A stretch of 64,000 nucleotides of DNA from Bacteroidota bacterium (GCA_023423405.1 JAFAFR010000043.1:248001-312000); one strand, 5' to 3'. Counted from the first letter of the stretch, positions 16,432 through 25,412 are shown. Notes: generated from the sequence alone by a model not told the origin. Numbers and translations: made by a program.

Positions 16432-18366
16432 ATGGCATTTAAGAACCAGCAGGAATTTATCGACGCATTGGAAAGAGCAGGTGAACTGGTCAGGATCACC
16501 ACTTATGCAGACCCCAAACTTGAGATTGCAGAGATCACCGATCGCATCAGCAAATCTGGGAATGGCGGCAAGGCCCTTCTTTTTGAAAATACCGGTTACG
16601 ATTTCCCGGTACTGATGAATGCCTATGGCAGCGAAAAACGCATGTGCATGGCGTTGGGCGTTCAGGGCCTCGACGAGATTAGCGCGGAAATAGAATCCCT
16701 TTTCAAACTACTGACAAAACCACGGGAAAGCATACTCGATAAACTGAGCCTGCTGCCCAGGCTGGGACAGTTTGCCGGCTGGATGCCCAAAGTGAAAAAG
16801 GGCAGGGGAGAGTGCCAGGAAGTGGTGGACCTGTCGCCCGATATTACCAAACTGCCGGTGATCACCTGCTGGCCTAAGGACGGCGGTCCTTTTGTTACCC
16901 TCCCCATCATCCATACCCGTGATCCGCATACGATGGTGCGCAATGTAGGCATGTACCGCATGCAGGTGTTCGGCCCGCAGCTTACCGGCATGCACTGGCA
17001 TAAGCACAAGGTGAGCGCCAAACATTTTGCAGAATATAAAAAACTGAACCGGCGTATGCCCGTGGCCGTTGCCTTGGGCGGCGATCCGGTATATGCTTAT
17101 TCAGCAACGGCGCCCCTGCCGGAAAATGTGGATGAGTACATGCTCGCCGGCTTCCTGCGTAAAAAGAAAGTGGAGCTGGTAAAATGCATCAGCCAGCCCG
17201 ATATTGAAGTGCCGGCAGATGCGGATTTTATCATTGAAGGATATGTGGATCCCGGCGACGAACTGATCTGGGAGGGGCCGTTTGGTGACCATACGGGTTA
17301 TTACTCGCTGCCCGACTGGTATCCGCGTTTCCATATAACGGCCATCACCCACCGAAAAAACGCCGTGTACCCGGCTACCATTGTGGGCATTCCCCCGCAG
17401 GAAGATGCCTGGTTGGGCAAAGCCACGGAGCGCATCTTCCTGGCGCCCATCAAAATGACCATGGTGCCGGAGATCGTTGACATGGACATGCCGGTGGAAG
17501 GCGTTTTTCACAACCTGGTGATCGCACAGATCCGGAAAGACTATGCAGGGCAGGGGCAGAAAGTGATGAATGCCATGTGGGGAGCAGGCCAAATGATGTT
17601 CAACAAAATACTGGTGCTGGTGGACGAAGGCGTGAAGATCCAGGACTATGCACAACTGGCGGCCTATGTGTTCCGCAACCTGAACGTGGCGACCGATGTG
17701 GTATTCAGTACAGGCCCCATGGACGTGCTGGATCATAGCTGCAGCAAACTTGGCTTTGGGGGTAAGATGTTCATCGATGGATCGGGCAAATTTCCGGAAG
17801 AGAGCAGCGACGACCTGCTGCCCATGGACAAAATTGTGCAATATCCCCAGGCGGCTGATTTTGACGGCTTTCCCATGATCAGGCGGGTGAACCTGCAGCT
17901 CCTGGAAAAAAGCGGTTATCCCTGCCTGTTGGTTGCTGTGAAGAAGAGCAGCGATCTTTCCATCAGGGACCTTCACCGGCAGCTTTGTGAACAACTGCCC
18001 GGTATGGAAGCGGTGAAGCTGGTGCTGTACGTGGAAAACAGTGTTGACCCCTTTAACCTCCCGGTGGCGTTGTGGCGTTTCTGCAATAACCTTGATCCCA
18101 AGAGAGACCATTTTCTGCACAGCGCTCCTTCGCGGCAGGCGCCGGGCCACCGCTTTCACTGCCTCGGACTGGATGGAAGCACCAAAACCAGGGAAGTGGA
18201 TAATTTCCAGCGCGACTGGCCCAATATCATTGTGGCTGCAGATGAGACCATTCAATCGGTCGACGAAAAATGGGATTCATTGGGCCTCGGACCTTTTATC
18301 CCATCACCCTCACTTGCTTTCCGCGACCAGCTTTACGGCATGGAAGCGGTAGCACAAATTGACTAG
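16432..18366 (+). CDS. UbiD-family decarboxylase (menaquinone-type)
   Basis: 644 residues, the length of the long UbiD-like proteins (UbiD itself is about 490). Seen: an N-terminal AFKNQQEFIDALERAGELVRI, central DPGDELIWEGPFGDHTGYYSLPDWYP with the conserved EGPFGDHTGYY block, then IVGIPPQEDAWLGKATERIF, and the C-terminal swap region RDHFLHSAPSRQAPGH. These enzymes use prenylated FMN to decarboxylate aromatic or unsaturated acids. In Bacteroidota this form is usually assigned to the futalosine or menaquinone pathway. The prenyltransferase UbiX is not in the window. The TraB/GumN gene starts 1 base after this stop, so the two are probably co-transcribed. Confidence 0.9.
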   Translation: MAFKNQQEFIDALERAGELVRITTYADPKLEIAEITDRISKSGNGGKALLFENTGYDFPVLMNAYGSEKRMCMALGVQGLDEISAEIESLFKLLTKPRESILDKLSLLPRLGQFAGWMPKVKKGRGECQEVVDLSPDITKLPVITCWPKDGGPFVTLPIIHTRDPHTMVRNVGMYRMQVFGPQLTGMHWHKHKVSAKHFAEYKKLNRRMPVAVALGGDPVYAYSATAPLPENVDEYMLAGFLRKKKVELVKCISQPDIEVPADADFIIEGYVDPGDELIWEGPFGDHTGYYSLPDWYPRFHITAITHRKNAVYPATIVGIPPQEDAWLGKATERIFLAPIKMTMVPEIVDMDMPVEGVFHNLVIAQIRKDYAGQGQKVMNAMWGAGQMMFNKILVLVDEGVKIQDYAQLAAYVFRNLNVATDVVFSTGPMDVLDHSCSKLGFGGKMFIDGSGKFPEESSDDLLPMDKIVQYPQAADFDGFPMIRRVNLQLLEKSGYPCLLVAVKKSSDLSIRDLHRQLCEQLPGMEAVKLVLYVENSVDPFNLPVALWRFCNNLDPKRDHFLHSAPSRQAPGHRFHCLGLDGSTKTREVDNFQRDWPNIIVAADETIQSVDEKWDSLGLGPFIPSPSLAFRDQLYGMEAVAQID

Positions 18367-18367
18367 C

Positions 18368-19285
18368 ATGCGAAACCTTTTTGCGGCCTTCCTGACCCTG
18401 CTCTATGCCGGCACAGGCCAGGCCCAGGACAATGCCTCCTCTACTAACGGTACCGCGAATACGCTGTTGTGGGAGGTGTCGGGCAAGGGGCTGGCAAAAC
18501 CTTCCTATGTGTTTGGCACCATGCACCTGCTTTGCGCTTCCGATGCCATATTGAGCGACAGCCTGCAATACAGCATCAGCCAGGCCGGAAAGGTCTATTT
18601 CGAGATCGATATGGACAATATGGGGGAGCTCATGGGCATATTCAAATACGTTCGTATGAAGGGTGATACCAAACTCAGCGACCTGCTCAGCCCGGCGGAA
18701 TACGAAAGAGTAAAACAATATTTTGCCAATAACAGAACCATGATCCCCCTGAGCATGATGGAACGTTTCAAACCCTATTTCATCGCCTCCATGCTGAGTG
18801 AATCCAAAATGCCCTGTGAAACAAAAAACGGGATGGAGGAAGTGATTCTGCAGGCGGTAAAGAGGGAGAAAAAAGAAGTAAGGGGTTTGGAAACCGTGGC
18901 TTTCCAGGCCAGTGTTTTTGACAGTATTCCCTATGCCGACCAGGCGAAGGAATTGCTGAAAACCATCGACAGCGCCGGAAAAGAAGACAGCAGCACCAGC
19001 CGCATGCTGGAGGTTTATCGCAACCAGGACCTGGCTTCTATTGAAAAATTAACACAGGAAGAAGGAGGGGGGATTGGGTCTTATCTGGACCTGTTTCTTT
19101 ATGGCAGGAATGCCAAATGGATACCTGCCATGGAATCGGCTATGAAAGAAGGGGCTGTATTATTCGCTGTGGGAGCGGCCCATCTTCCCGGAAACAAAGG
19201 CGTGCTTCAATTGCTGAAAGAAGCAGGGTACCGGCTGAGGCCCATGGAAAACCGGGTCAACCGGGGTGTCCAGGCCGCCAGGTAA
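18368..19285 (+). CDS. TraB/GumN family (TIKI-like) secreted protein
   Basis: 305 residues. Signal peptide about 1-20 (TGQAQDN). Two family motifs frame the protein: VFGTMHLL near residue 45 (GxxH) and FAVGAAHLPGNKGVLQLL near residue 265 (GAxHLxG), with conserved FEIDMDN between. The TraB/GumN/TIKI clan includes metal-dependent proteases, so a periplasmic or surface peptidase is possible, but bacterial members are poorly characterised. The start ATG at 18368 lies one base after the UbiD-type stop. It converges on ndk. Confidence 0.85.
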   Translation: MRNLFAAFLTLLYAGTGQAQDNASSTNGTANTLLWEVSGKGLAKPSYVFGTMHLLCASDAILSDSLQYSISQAGKVYFEIDMDNMGELMGIFKYVRMKGDTKLSDLLSPAEYERVKQYFANNRTMIPLSMMERFKPYFIASMLSESKMPCETKNGMEEVILQAVKREKKEVRGLETVAFQASVFDSIPYADQAKELLKTIDSAGKEDSSTSRMLEVYRNQDLASIEKLTQEEGGGIGSYLDLFLYGRNAKWIPAMESAMKEGAVLFAVGAAHLPGNKGVLQLLKEAGYRLRPMENRVNRGVQAAR

Positions 19286-19301
19286 CCTGCTTGTAAGAAT
19301 A

Positions 19302-19718
19302 TCAGAACTGCTCCAGGCCGCTGAAGAAAAAGCTGCCTTCGATGGCTGCATTTTCATCGCTGTCGCTTCCGTGAACGGCGTTTTCGCCCACGCTGTTGGC
19401 ATACAATTTCCGGATGGTGCCTGCATCTGCTTTAGCAGGATCGGTGGCGCCGATCAGTTTGCGAAAATCGGCTACGGCGTTTTCTTTTTCCAGGATGGCT
19501 GCAATGATCACACCGCTGCTCATGAAGGAAACCAGTTCCCCAAAGAAGGGACGCTCTTTGTGTACGGCATAAAATTCACCCGCTTTTTCTTCGCTCAGCT
19601 TTGTCTGTTTCAGCGCTACGACCCGGAATCCTTCTTTGATGAAACGATCCAGGATAGCACCGGCATGACCATTCTTCATTGCATCGGGCTTGATCATTGT
19701 AAATGTCCTGTTGCTCAT
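19302..19718 (-). CDS. ndk: nucleoside diphosphate kinase
   Basis: 138 residues from the MSNRTFTMIKPDA start (an ATG two codons earlier, at 19724, is also possible). Seen: MIKPDAMKNGHAG, YAVHKERPFFGELVSFMSSG, and the active-site histidine in ENAVHGSDS (H116). It transfers the gamma phosphate among nucleoside triphosphates in the cytoplasm. It is divergent from nrnA across a compact intergenic region whose two -7 boxes are only 12 bases apart. Confidence 0.96.
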   Translation of the reverse strand: MSNRTFTMIKPDAMKNGHAGAILDRFIKEGFRVVALKQTKLSEEKAGEFYAVHKERPFFGELVSFMSSGVIIAAILEKENAVADFRKLIGATDPAKADAGTIRKLYANSVGENAVHGSDSDENAAIEGSFFFSGLEQF

Positions 19719-19738
19719 ATACATGCTTATTTGGGGCG

Positions 19739-19746
19739 CAAAGGTA
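19739..19746 (-). promoter_or_regulatory. TAnnTTTG -7 element of ndk
   Basis: Reads TACCTTTG on the minus strand, an exact match, 20 bases before the chosen ndk start. It faces the nrnA element at 19759-19766. Confidence 0.6.
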
Positions 19747-19758
19747 GCCTTTTTTTGC

Positions 19759-19766
19759 TACATTTG
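19759..19766 (+). promoter_or_regulatory. TAnnTTTG -7 element of nrnA
   Basis: TACATTTG, exact match, only 7 bases before the ATG at 19774, implying a nearly leaderless mRNA. Confidence 0.6.
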
Positions 19767-19773
19767 CCCGCTT

Positions 19774-20787
19774 ATGCAACCCATCAATCGCATCTATTCC
19801 CTGCTCGAGAGGCCGGCCCGCGTGGTGATTACCACCCATCAAAAGCCCGACCCGGACGCCATGGGATCTTCCCTGGCGCTTTTTCACCTGCTGCAGCGAT
19901 GGGGTCACCAGGTTACGGTGATTTCCCCCACCAACTGGGCCTCTTTCCTGAACTGGATGCCCGGCTGTTCTGCCGTGCTGAATTACGAGATCACCCGCGA
20001 AAAATCGGAAACGATCATCGCAGCCGCCGACTGGATCTTCTGCCTGGATTTCAACACGCTGGTCCGCACCAAACACCTCGCCCCGGTGATCGAAAAAGCA
20101 GGCGGCACCAAAGTATTGATCGACCATCACCAGGAACCCGCTGTAGACAGCTTCCAGTATGGCATAAGCGATACCGGCAAGAGCAGCACCTGTGAAATGG
20201 TTTACGACTTTATCATCGACAGCGGAAAAGCCGAATGGATCAATGAAGACATTGCCCAATGCCTTTATGCCGGGCTCATCGGCGATACCGGTTCGTTCCG
20301 TTTTCCGGCCGCCAGCGCCGGCGTTCACCGCATGGCCGCTCACCTGAAATCGGCGGGCCTGCAGCATACCGCCGTCCACGATAATATTTATGACAATTTC
20401 CTCGAAAACAGGCTCCGGTTTATCGGGCATGTATTGTCGAACCGGCTGGAAGTTTTTTACGAACACAACACGGCCCTGATCTCTATTCCCAAATCAGATC
20501 TGTTAAAATTTGATATCAAAACCGGTGATACAGAAGGGCTGGTCAATTATCCCCTTAGTATTCAGGGAATTAGAATGGCTGCCATAGTGATCGACCGCGA
20601 TGAGGAAAGAAAATGGAGCTTCCGCAGTAAGGGAATGGTGGATGTCAATACCTTTGCCCGTCGCTTTTTTGAAGGAGGGGGGCATTTCAATGCAGCCGGC
20701 GGGCGAAGCAGTGCCAGCCTGGAAGAAACCGTCCGCACTTTCAAAAAGGTATTAAAAGAACATGCCTCAGAATTTCAACTAACATAA
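19774..20787 (+). CDS. nrnA: DHH/DHHA1 phosphoesterase, NrnA-like oligoribonuclease/pAp phosphatase
   Basis: 337 residues. DHH motifs in order: THQKPDPDAMGSS (metal-binding D residues), CLDFNT, the signature VLIDHHQEP, and YAGLIGDTGSFRFP; the DHHA1 part has GGGHFNAAGGRSS. The family degrades nanoRNA and dephosphorylates pAp, recycling the end products of RNA decay. Bacteroidota lack E. coli Orn and use this enzyme. An upstream in-frame extension to 19690 is rejected because the promoter box lies within it. The FKBP lipoprotein starts 3 bases after the stop, implying an operon. Confidence 0.92.
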   Translation: MQPINRIYSLLERPARVVITTHQKPDPDAMGSSLALFHLLQRWGHQVTVISPTNWASFLNWMPGCSAVLNYEITREKSETIIAAADWIFCLDFNTLVRTKHLAPVIEKAGGTKVLIDHHQEPAVDSFQYGISDTGKSSTCEMVYDFIIDSGKAEWINEDIAQCLYAGLIGDTGSFRFPAASAGVHRMAAHLKSAGLQHTAVHDNIYDNFLENRLRFIGHVLSNRLEVFYEHNTALISIPKSDLLKFDIKTGDTEGLVNYPLSIQGIRMAAIVIDRDEERKWSFRSKGMVDVNTFARRFFEGGGHFNAAGGRSSASLEETVRTFKKVLKEHASEFQLT

Positions 20788-20790
20788 AAA

Positions 20791-21717
20791 ATGACAAAGA
20801 CCTCCTTGTTTATCCTCGCCCTGGCGGCCATGCTGGCTTCCTGCAGCAACGACGGTAACTACAGCAAAACGAAAAGCGGTATTGCCTACAAAATTGTGGA
20901 AAAAGGCAGCGGACCCCAGGTGAAAAAGGGACAGTTCCTGAAGATCCACTATACCCAGAAAATAAACGATTCCGTACTGCAGACCTCCTTTGGTGGTGTG
21001 CCCGTGTACGCAAAGGTCGACAGCGTGGGCGATGTATATAGTCCGGCCGAGATCTTTTCCCTGCTCCACAAAGGCGACAGCGTACTGGTGATCCAGGAAG
21101 TGGATACCATTATGAAGAAAAATCCCATGCTTCCTCCGTTTATGAAGAAGGGCGATAAAATGCGGTTGTCCATGCGCGTGGTAGATATATTTGACGACGA
21201 AGCTGCCGTACAGGCAAACAATGCAGAAGAAATGAAGGGCCAGGAAGGCCGCGACCAGGCACTGTTGGAAGAATACCTCAAAAAGAACAATATCAAGGCC
21301 GAAAAAGTGGGCCGCGGTACTTATGTAACCGTAACAGAACCGGGAGCTGGCCCTGCTGCCGACTCCGGAAAATATGTTGCCGTAAAATACCGCGGCAAGC
21401 TGGTGAAGACCGGTAAGGAATTCGAGTCTACCATGGAAGAAGGCAAGGATCCCATCCGCTTCATGCTGGGCATGGGCCAGGTGATCCCCGGCTGGGACGA
21501 AGGCCTGAAGAAATTTGCCAAGGGTGGAAAGGGTGTGATCTATGTGCCCGGCTTCCTGGCATATGGCATGCGCCCCGGCCCCGGCGGCAGCCCCAACGAA
21601 GCTCTTTGCTTTGACGTGGAAATGGTGGATGTTTCAGACACCCCTCCCCCTGCACCAAAACAGAATCCCCTGATTCCGCCGGCTGCAACGCAACCTGCAG
21701 CTCCTGAACATAAATAA
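20791..21717 (+). CDS. FKBP-type peptidyl-prolyl isomerase lipoprotein
   Basis: 308 residues. Lipoprotein signal with lipobox LASC at about residue 18. It has two FKBP-like halves. The first (about 28-135) is degenerate. The second (about 170-290) carries the active-site pattern VAVKYRGKLVKTGKEFEST, GQVIPGWDEGLKKFAKGGKGVIYVPGFLAYG. The C-terminal tail is Pro-rich. It should assist folding of exported proteins at the membrane or cell surface. The second domain probably keeps isomerase activity; the first may bind substrate or mediate dimerisation, as in MIP/FkpA proteins. It follows nrnA by 3 bases, and a strong hairpin terminator follows. Confidence 0.9.
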   Translation: MTKTSLFILALAAMLASCSNDGNYSKTKSGIAYKIVEKGSGPQVKKGQFLKIHYTQKINDSVLQTSFGGVPVYAKVDSVGDVYSPAEIFSLLHKGDSVLVIQEVDTIMKKNPMLPPFMKKGDKMRLSMRVVDIFDDEAAVQANNAEEMKGQEGRDQALLEEYLKKNNIKAEKVGRGTYVTVTEPGAGPAADSGKYVAVKYRGKLVKTGKEFESTMEEGKDPIRFMLGMGQVIPGWDEGLKKFAKGGKGVIYVPGFLAYGMRPGPGGSPNEALCFDVEMVDVSDTPPPAPKQNPLIPPAATQPAAPEHK

Positions 21718-21742
21718 TTCTTCCGGACCATACGGAAAGAGA

Positions 21743-21773
21743 AAACTGGCGGCCGTTGGTCGCCAGTTTTTTT
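21743..21773 (+). terminator. bidirectional intrinsic terminator between the FKBP gene and folP
   Basis: Perfect 9-bp stem AAACTGGCG/CGCCAGTTT with a 9-base loop and T7 on the plus strand. On the minus strand it is followed by a shorter T-run, so it could also end the folP transcript, whose stop is about 80 bases away. Confidence 0.85.
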
Positions 21774-21850
21774 ATGCGTCCCGGGGCGATGACCCTGGGC
21801 TATGACAGGGGCGCAACCCCGCAGTTTTTGTCTACTGCAGAAAGCCGGCC

Positions 21851-22678
21851 TTATGCGTTGTTGAGCGCCTCGTAGAGCCGGATGGCTTCCACGGCTTCCC
21901 TTACATCGTGCACGCGCAGGATATGAGCGCCTCTTTCGAGTCCCCAGGCGTTGAGGACCGTAGTCCCGTTGCCGGCTTCGGCGGCGGAGACACCCAGCGT
22001 TTTCCATACCATGGACTTCCGTGACACGCCTAACAGCAAGGGACAACCGATAAGATGAAATTGCCGGAACTCTTTCAACACCCTGAAGTTCTGTGCAATG
22101 GTTTTGGCAAAACCCAATCCCGGGTCCAGGATGATGTCGCGGATCCCCGCTTCCCGGCAGGCGGCCGTTCTTTCAATGAAATAATCGGTCATTTCCAGGA
22201 TGATGTCCTCATAGGACGTAAGTGCCGACATGGTTTGCGGCGTTCCCCGCGAATGCATGCACACAAAGGGAACCTGTGCGGCGGCAACCAGCGGAATCAT
22301 TTCCGGATCGAGGCGGCCGGCGCTGATATCGTTTACGATGTGCACGCCGGCTTCAAGCGCCCTTGCCGCCACCTCATGGTGAAAAGTATCGATCGAAAAA
22401 AAAGTACTGGGAAAGCTGCTGCAGAGCAGGGGCAGGGCTTCCCGGAGCCTGTCCCATTCCTGCGCGGCACTGAGCCAGTCGCTGCCCGGCCGTGTACTTT
22501 GCCCGCCGATATCCAGTATGGCGACACCCTGCGCAATCATTTTCTCCGCTTCCTGCAAAATATTTTCCACGCTGGTACGGCTGCCTGCATAAAATGAATC
22601 GGGCGTAAGATTGAGAATACCCATCACTACCGGTTTTTCCAGTGACAACAGCCGGCCTTTGCAATTCAGGGTGTACAT
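21851..22678 (-). CDS. folP: dihydropteroate synthase
   Basis: 275 residues, typical length. Motifs: MGILNLTPDSFYAGSR (pterin/pyrophosphate loop), DIGGQSTRPGS, SIDTFHHEV, NDISAGRLD, DPGLGFAKT and the sulfonamide-site GVSRKS. It joins p-aminobenzoate to hydroxymethyl-dihydropterin in folate synthesis. It is divergent from the DUF1599-DoxX-like operon, a neighbourhood that recurs in Bacteroidota. Confidence 0.96.
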   Translation of the reverse strand: MYTLNCKGRLLSLEKPVVMGILNLTPDSFYAGSRTSVENILQEAEKMIAQGVAILDIGGQSTRPGSDWLSAAQEWDRLREALPLLCSSFPSTFFSIDTFHHEVAARALEAGVHIVNDISAGRLDPEMIPLVAAAQVPFVCMHSRGTPQTMSALTSYEDIILEMTDYFIERTAACREAGIRDIILDPGLGFAKTIAQNFRVLKEFRQFHLIGCPLLLGVSRKSMVWKTLGVSAAEAGNGTTVLNAWGLERGAHILRVHDVREAVEAIRLYEALNNA

Positions 22679-22691
22679 GGGAGCGAATCCT

Positions 22692-22699
22692 TATTTTTG
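22692..22699 (+). promoter_or_regulatory. TAnnTTTG -7 element of the DUF1599 operon
   Basis: TATTTTTG, exact match, 32 bases before the ATG at 22732. It lies between the divergent folP and DUF1599 genes. Confidence 0.55.
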
Positions 22700-22731
22700 G
22701 AGATAAAGATGAATCATTTTCAGCATCCCTG

Positions 22732-23283
22732 ATGAAAAGTACTATTGAACAATATGTCTCCGCTGTGGATGGTTGCCGGAAAATATTCCTGCAGAAGACC
22801 CGCGACTACGGAAGCTCCTGGAGAGTGTACCGGCCTATTTCCATTGTTGACCAGATCTATATCAAGGCGCGCCGCATTCGTACCATCCAGGAAAAGAACA
22901 ACCAACTGGTGGGCGACAGCGTCCAGTCTGAATTCTGCGGTATCCTGAACTATGCCGTCATTGGCCTGATACAGTTGTCCATGCCCCCGGGGAATATGGA
23001 TGAACTGTCTTATGAAGAAGTGCGCAGCAAATACGACGAGGAAATTGCGAAGGCCACCACGCTGATGGAAAAAAAGAACCACGATTATGGCGAGGCCTGG
23101 CGGCAAATGAGCCAGGAGAGTTTCACCGACCTCATCCTGGCCAAGCTGCTGCGCATCCGCCAGATCATCGCCAACGACGGCGTGACCCTGATCAGCGAAG
23201 GGATCGATGCCAATTATCTCGACATACTCAATTATGCCGCATTTGCCCTGATCCTGATCGGGGAAGGAAAACATACCGCATGA
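22732..23283 (+). CDS. DUF1599-domain protein with two tandem copies of the domain
   Basis: 183 residues. The same block appears twice. The first copy has CRKIFLQKTRDYGSSWRVYRP and then DQIYIKARRIRTIQE; the second has LMEKKNHDYGEAWRQM and then DLILAKLLRIRQII. Each ends in a YxxILNYA helix (ILNYAVIGLI, ILNYAAFALI). The repeats and helical pattern fit the DUF1599 fold, which may be related to all-alpha NTP pyrophosphatases, though activity is unproven. Starting at 22732 places the promoter box upstream; an extension to 22642 would overlap folP. The stop overlaps the next ATG by 4 bases (ATGA), so the two are translationally coupled. Confidence 0.85.
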   Translation: MKSTIEQYVSAVDGCRKIFLQKTRDYGSSWRVYRPISIVDQIYIKARRIRTIQEKNNQLVGDSVQSEFCGILNYAVIGLIQLSMPPGNMDELSYEEVRSKYDEEIAKATTLMEKKNHDYGEAWRQMSQESFTDLILAKLLRIRQIIANDGVTLISEGIDANYLDILNYAAFALILIGEGKHTA

Positions 23284-24359
23284 AAACCATTCTGAACCTC
23301 AGCCGCTGGATCGTAGGGATACTTTTTATTTTCAGCGGCCTCATCAAGGCCAACGACCCGCTTGGCCTGAGTTATAAAATGCAGGAATTCTTCGAGGTAT
23401 GGGGCTGGCACGGATGGAACGATTATACGCTGGCCCTCAGCGTGCTGATGATCGCCTTTGAGATCATCGCCGGCGTGGCGCTGCTGATCGGCTGGCAGTT
23501 AGAGCTGTTCAGTTGGCTGTTGCTGGCACTCATCGTGTTTTTCACTTTCCTCACCGGTTATGCCCTCTTCAGCGGTAAAATCCGTACCTGCGGCTGTTTT
23601 GGTGACTGCATACCACTCACCGCCGATCAGTCATTTATTAAGGATATTATATTGCTGCTGCTGATATTACTGCTGTTTTTCAACCGGCATCGCATAACAA
23701 CGGTGCGGCACAGCCGAAAAGCCGTGGTATTGCTGGCGCTGGCAACTGTTTTCAGTTTTGGCCTGCAGTGGTATGTGCTGAAAACACTGCCCCCGGTAGA
23801 CTGCCTTCCTTATAAAAAAGGCAGCTCCATTGCCGAACAGATGAAAATTCCCGCCGGCGCCATCCCCGACAGTACAGTGATCAGCTATGTGTATATGAGA
23901 GATGGAAAACAGGTGGAATTCACCGCCGATTCTTTCCCGGAAGATTTTTCTGAAGACAGTTACCAGTTCGTAAAACGATACGACAAACTGGTGCGCAAGG
24001 GCAATGCCGAACCGCCCATCAAGGATTTTGTGCTGGTGACCGCTACCGGTAACGACACCACGCAGCAGGTGCTGGAAGACCCCGGCAGCCAGTACTGGTT
24101 GTTTGTGAAAGAATGGCCCGCAAGGGAAAAAGATCAGCAGTTGCTGAGGCGGGCGCTGGCGGAGAAAAAACCGTTGTACCTTATTACGCCGGCAGCGTCT
24201 GAGCTGGAAGAGAAGCTGGGAGCCGCTTTGGCGGGCATACCCGTGCTGCGTTGCGATGTGGTGGCCGTGAAAACAGCCGCCAGAAATCCGCTCACCCTGT
24301 ACAAGGTCACCGGCGGACGCATTGATGGCAAATGGCCGCTGCGCGCGGCGTTGCAATAA
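23280..24359 (+). CDS. DoxX/MauE-like membrane protein, BT_3928 family
   Basis: 359 residues. Five hydrophobic helices (about 8-26, 47-70, 73-95, 120-140, 147-165), with a conserved CGCFGDC motif near residue 105 in the loop after the third helix, typical of the MauE/DoxX-related group. A soluble C-terminal domain of about 190 residues (EDPGSQYWLFVKEW...) resembles a thioredoxin-like region without a clear CxxC. The Cys-rich loop suggests disulfide or quinone chemistry at the inner membrane; no substrate is evident. Sits in an operon after DUF1599 (ATGA overlap) and 9 bases before a DppB-like permease. Confidence 0.8.
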   Translation: MKTILNLSRWIVGILFIFSGLIKANDPLGLSYKMQEFFEVWGWHGWNDYTLALSVLMIAFEIIAGVALLIGWQLELFSWLLLALIVFFTFLTGYALFSGKIRTCGCFGDCIPLTADQSFIKDIILLLLILLLFFNRHRITTVRHSRKAVVLLALATVFSFGLQWYVLKTLPPVDCLPYKKGSSIAEQMKIPAGAIPDSTVISYVYMRDGKQVEFTADSFPEDFSEDSYQFVKRYDKLVRKGNAEPPIKDFVLVTATGNDTTQQVLEDPGSQYWLFVKEWPAREKDQQLLRRALAEKKPLYLITPAASELEEKLGAALAGIPVLRCDVVAVKTAARNPLTLYKVTGGRIDGKWPLRAALQ

Positions 24360-24368
24360 AACGCTGTT

Positions 24369-25412
24369 ATGTATTTTGGGAAAAGACTACTGTATGCAGG
24401 GGCCGTTTTGCTGGGCGTGGTGGTACTGGTATTTTTTCTTTTCCAGGGATTTGGTGACCCGTCGCGCCTGGTAGTAGGGCAGCGGGCCGACCGGCAAACC
24501 CAGGAAAACATCCGCCGCGACCTGCAATTGGATCAACCCAAATGGAAACAGTTCGTTTTTTACCTGAATGATATCAGTCCGCTTGCCGTGCACCATGTAA
24601 GCACAATCCAGCAAAAAGATTTGAAAGGCGTTTTCCTGGGAAGTGGCGACTGGCGGCTCGCGATCAAGCTTCCCTACCTGCGCCGTTCTTACCAGACCCG
24701 CCGGCCGGTGGCCGACATGATCACGGAAGCGCTTCCCGGTACGCTTATGCTGGCAACGGCCGCCATGTTGTTTGCAACCATCCTGGGCATCGCCATGGGC
24801 GTGCTGGCGGCGCTTTTTAAGGATACATGGATAGACGGCACCACCATTTTTGCCAGCATACTGGGCATCTCCGCGCCCTCTTTTTTTATGGCAATCGCCA
24901 TTGCCTATTTGTTCGGGTTTCTCTGGCATCAGTATACCGGGCTGCACATGACCGGCTCCTGGTTCGACCTGGACACTTCCACGGGGAAACCCTATCTCAG
25001 CCTGAAAAACCTGTGGCTGCCTGCTATTACGCTGGGGATCAGGCCGCTGGCGATCATTGCCCAGCTTACCCGGGCGTCGCTGCTGGATGTGTTGCAGCAG
25101 GATTATATCCGCACCGCTGTGGCCAAGGGGTTGCCGCGCTGGAAAGTGATCTGGAAACATGGCCTGCGCAATGCGCTGAACCCGGTGATCACGGCCATTA
25201 CGGGCTGGTTTGCAGAACTGCTGGCCGGGGCCTTTTTCGTGGAATATATTTTTGGCTGGAAAGGGCTCGGGAAGCTGACTGTGGATGCCTTGTCCCTCCT
25301 CGATTTCCCGGTGGTGATGGGAGCGGTGCTGGTGTCGGCCTGCTTTTTCGTGCTGGTGAACCTGCTGGCCGATTTGCTCTACCGCCTGGTGGATCCCAGG
25401 ATACTCAGTTGA
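24369..25412 (+). CDS. DppB/OppB-like ABC transporter permease
   Basis: 347 residues. One N-terminal helix (about 8-27), a long periplasmic segment, then about five helices with the permease EAA-type loop (DYIRTAVAKGLPRWKVIWKH, about 240-260) and the C-terminal YIFGWKGLGKLTVDA block. It belongs to the binding-protein-dependent BPD_transp_1 family and would form half of a dipeptide/oligopeptide/nickel import channel. No DppC partner, ATPase or binding protein is next to it. The 3' end overlaps the convergent DUF721 gene by 8 bases. Confidence 0.88.
   Translation: MYFGKRLLYAGAVLLGVVVLVFFLFQGFGDPSRLVVGQRADRQTQENIRRDLQLDQPKWKQFVFYLNDISPLAVHHVSTIQQKDLKGVFLGSGDWRLAIKLPYLRRSYQTRRPVADMITEALPGTLMLATAAMLFATILGIAMGVLAALFKDTWIDGTTIFASILGISAPSFFMAIAIAYLFGFLWHQYTGLHMTGSWFDLDTSTGKPYLSLKNLWLPAITLGIRPLAIIAQLTRASLLDVLQQDYIRTAVAKGLPRWKVIWKHGLRNALNPVITAITGWFAELLAGAFFVEYIFGWKGLGKLTVDALSLLDFPVVMGAVLVSACFFVLVNLLADLLYRLVDPRILS

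Noticed and set aside
16432..18366. Antisense open frame of 384 residues (17101-18255) under the UbiD gene
   Set aside because: No domain seen; the UbiD gene explains the region fully.
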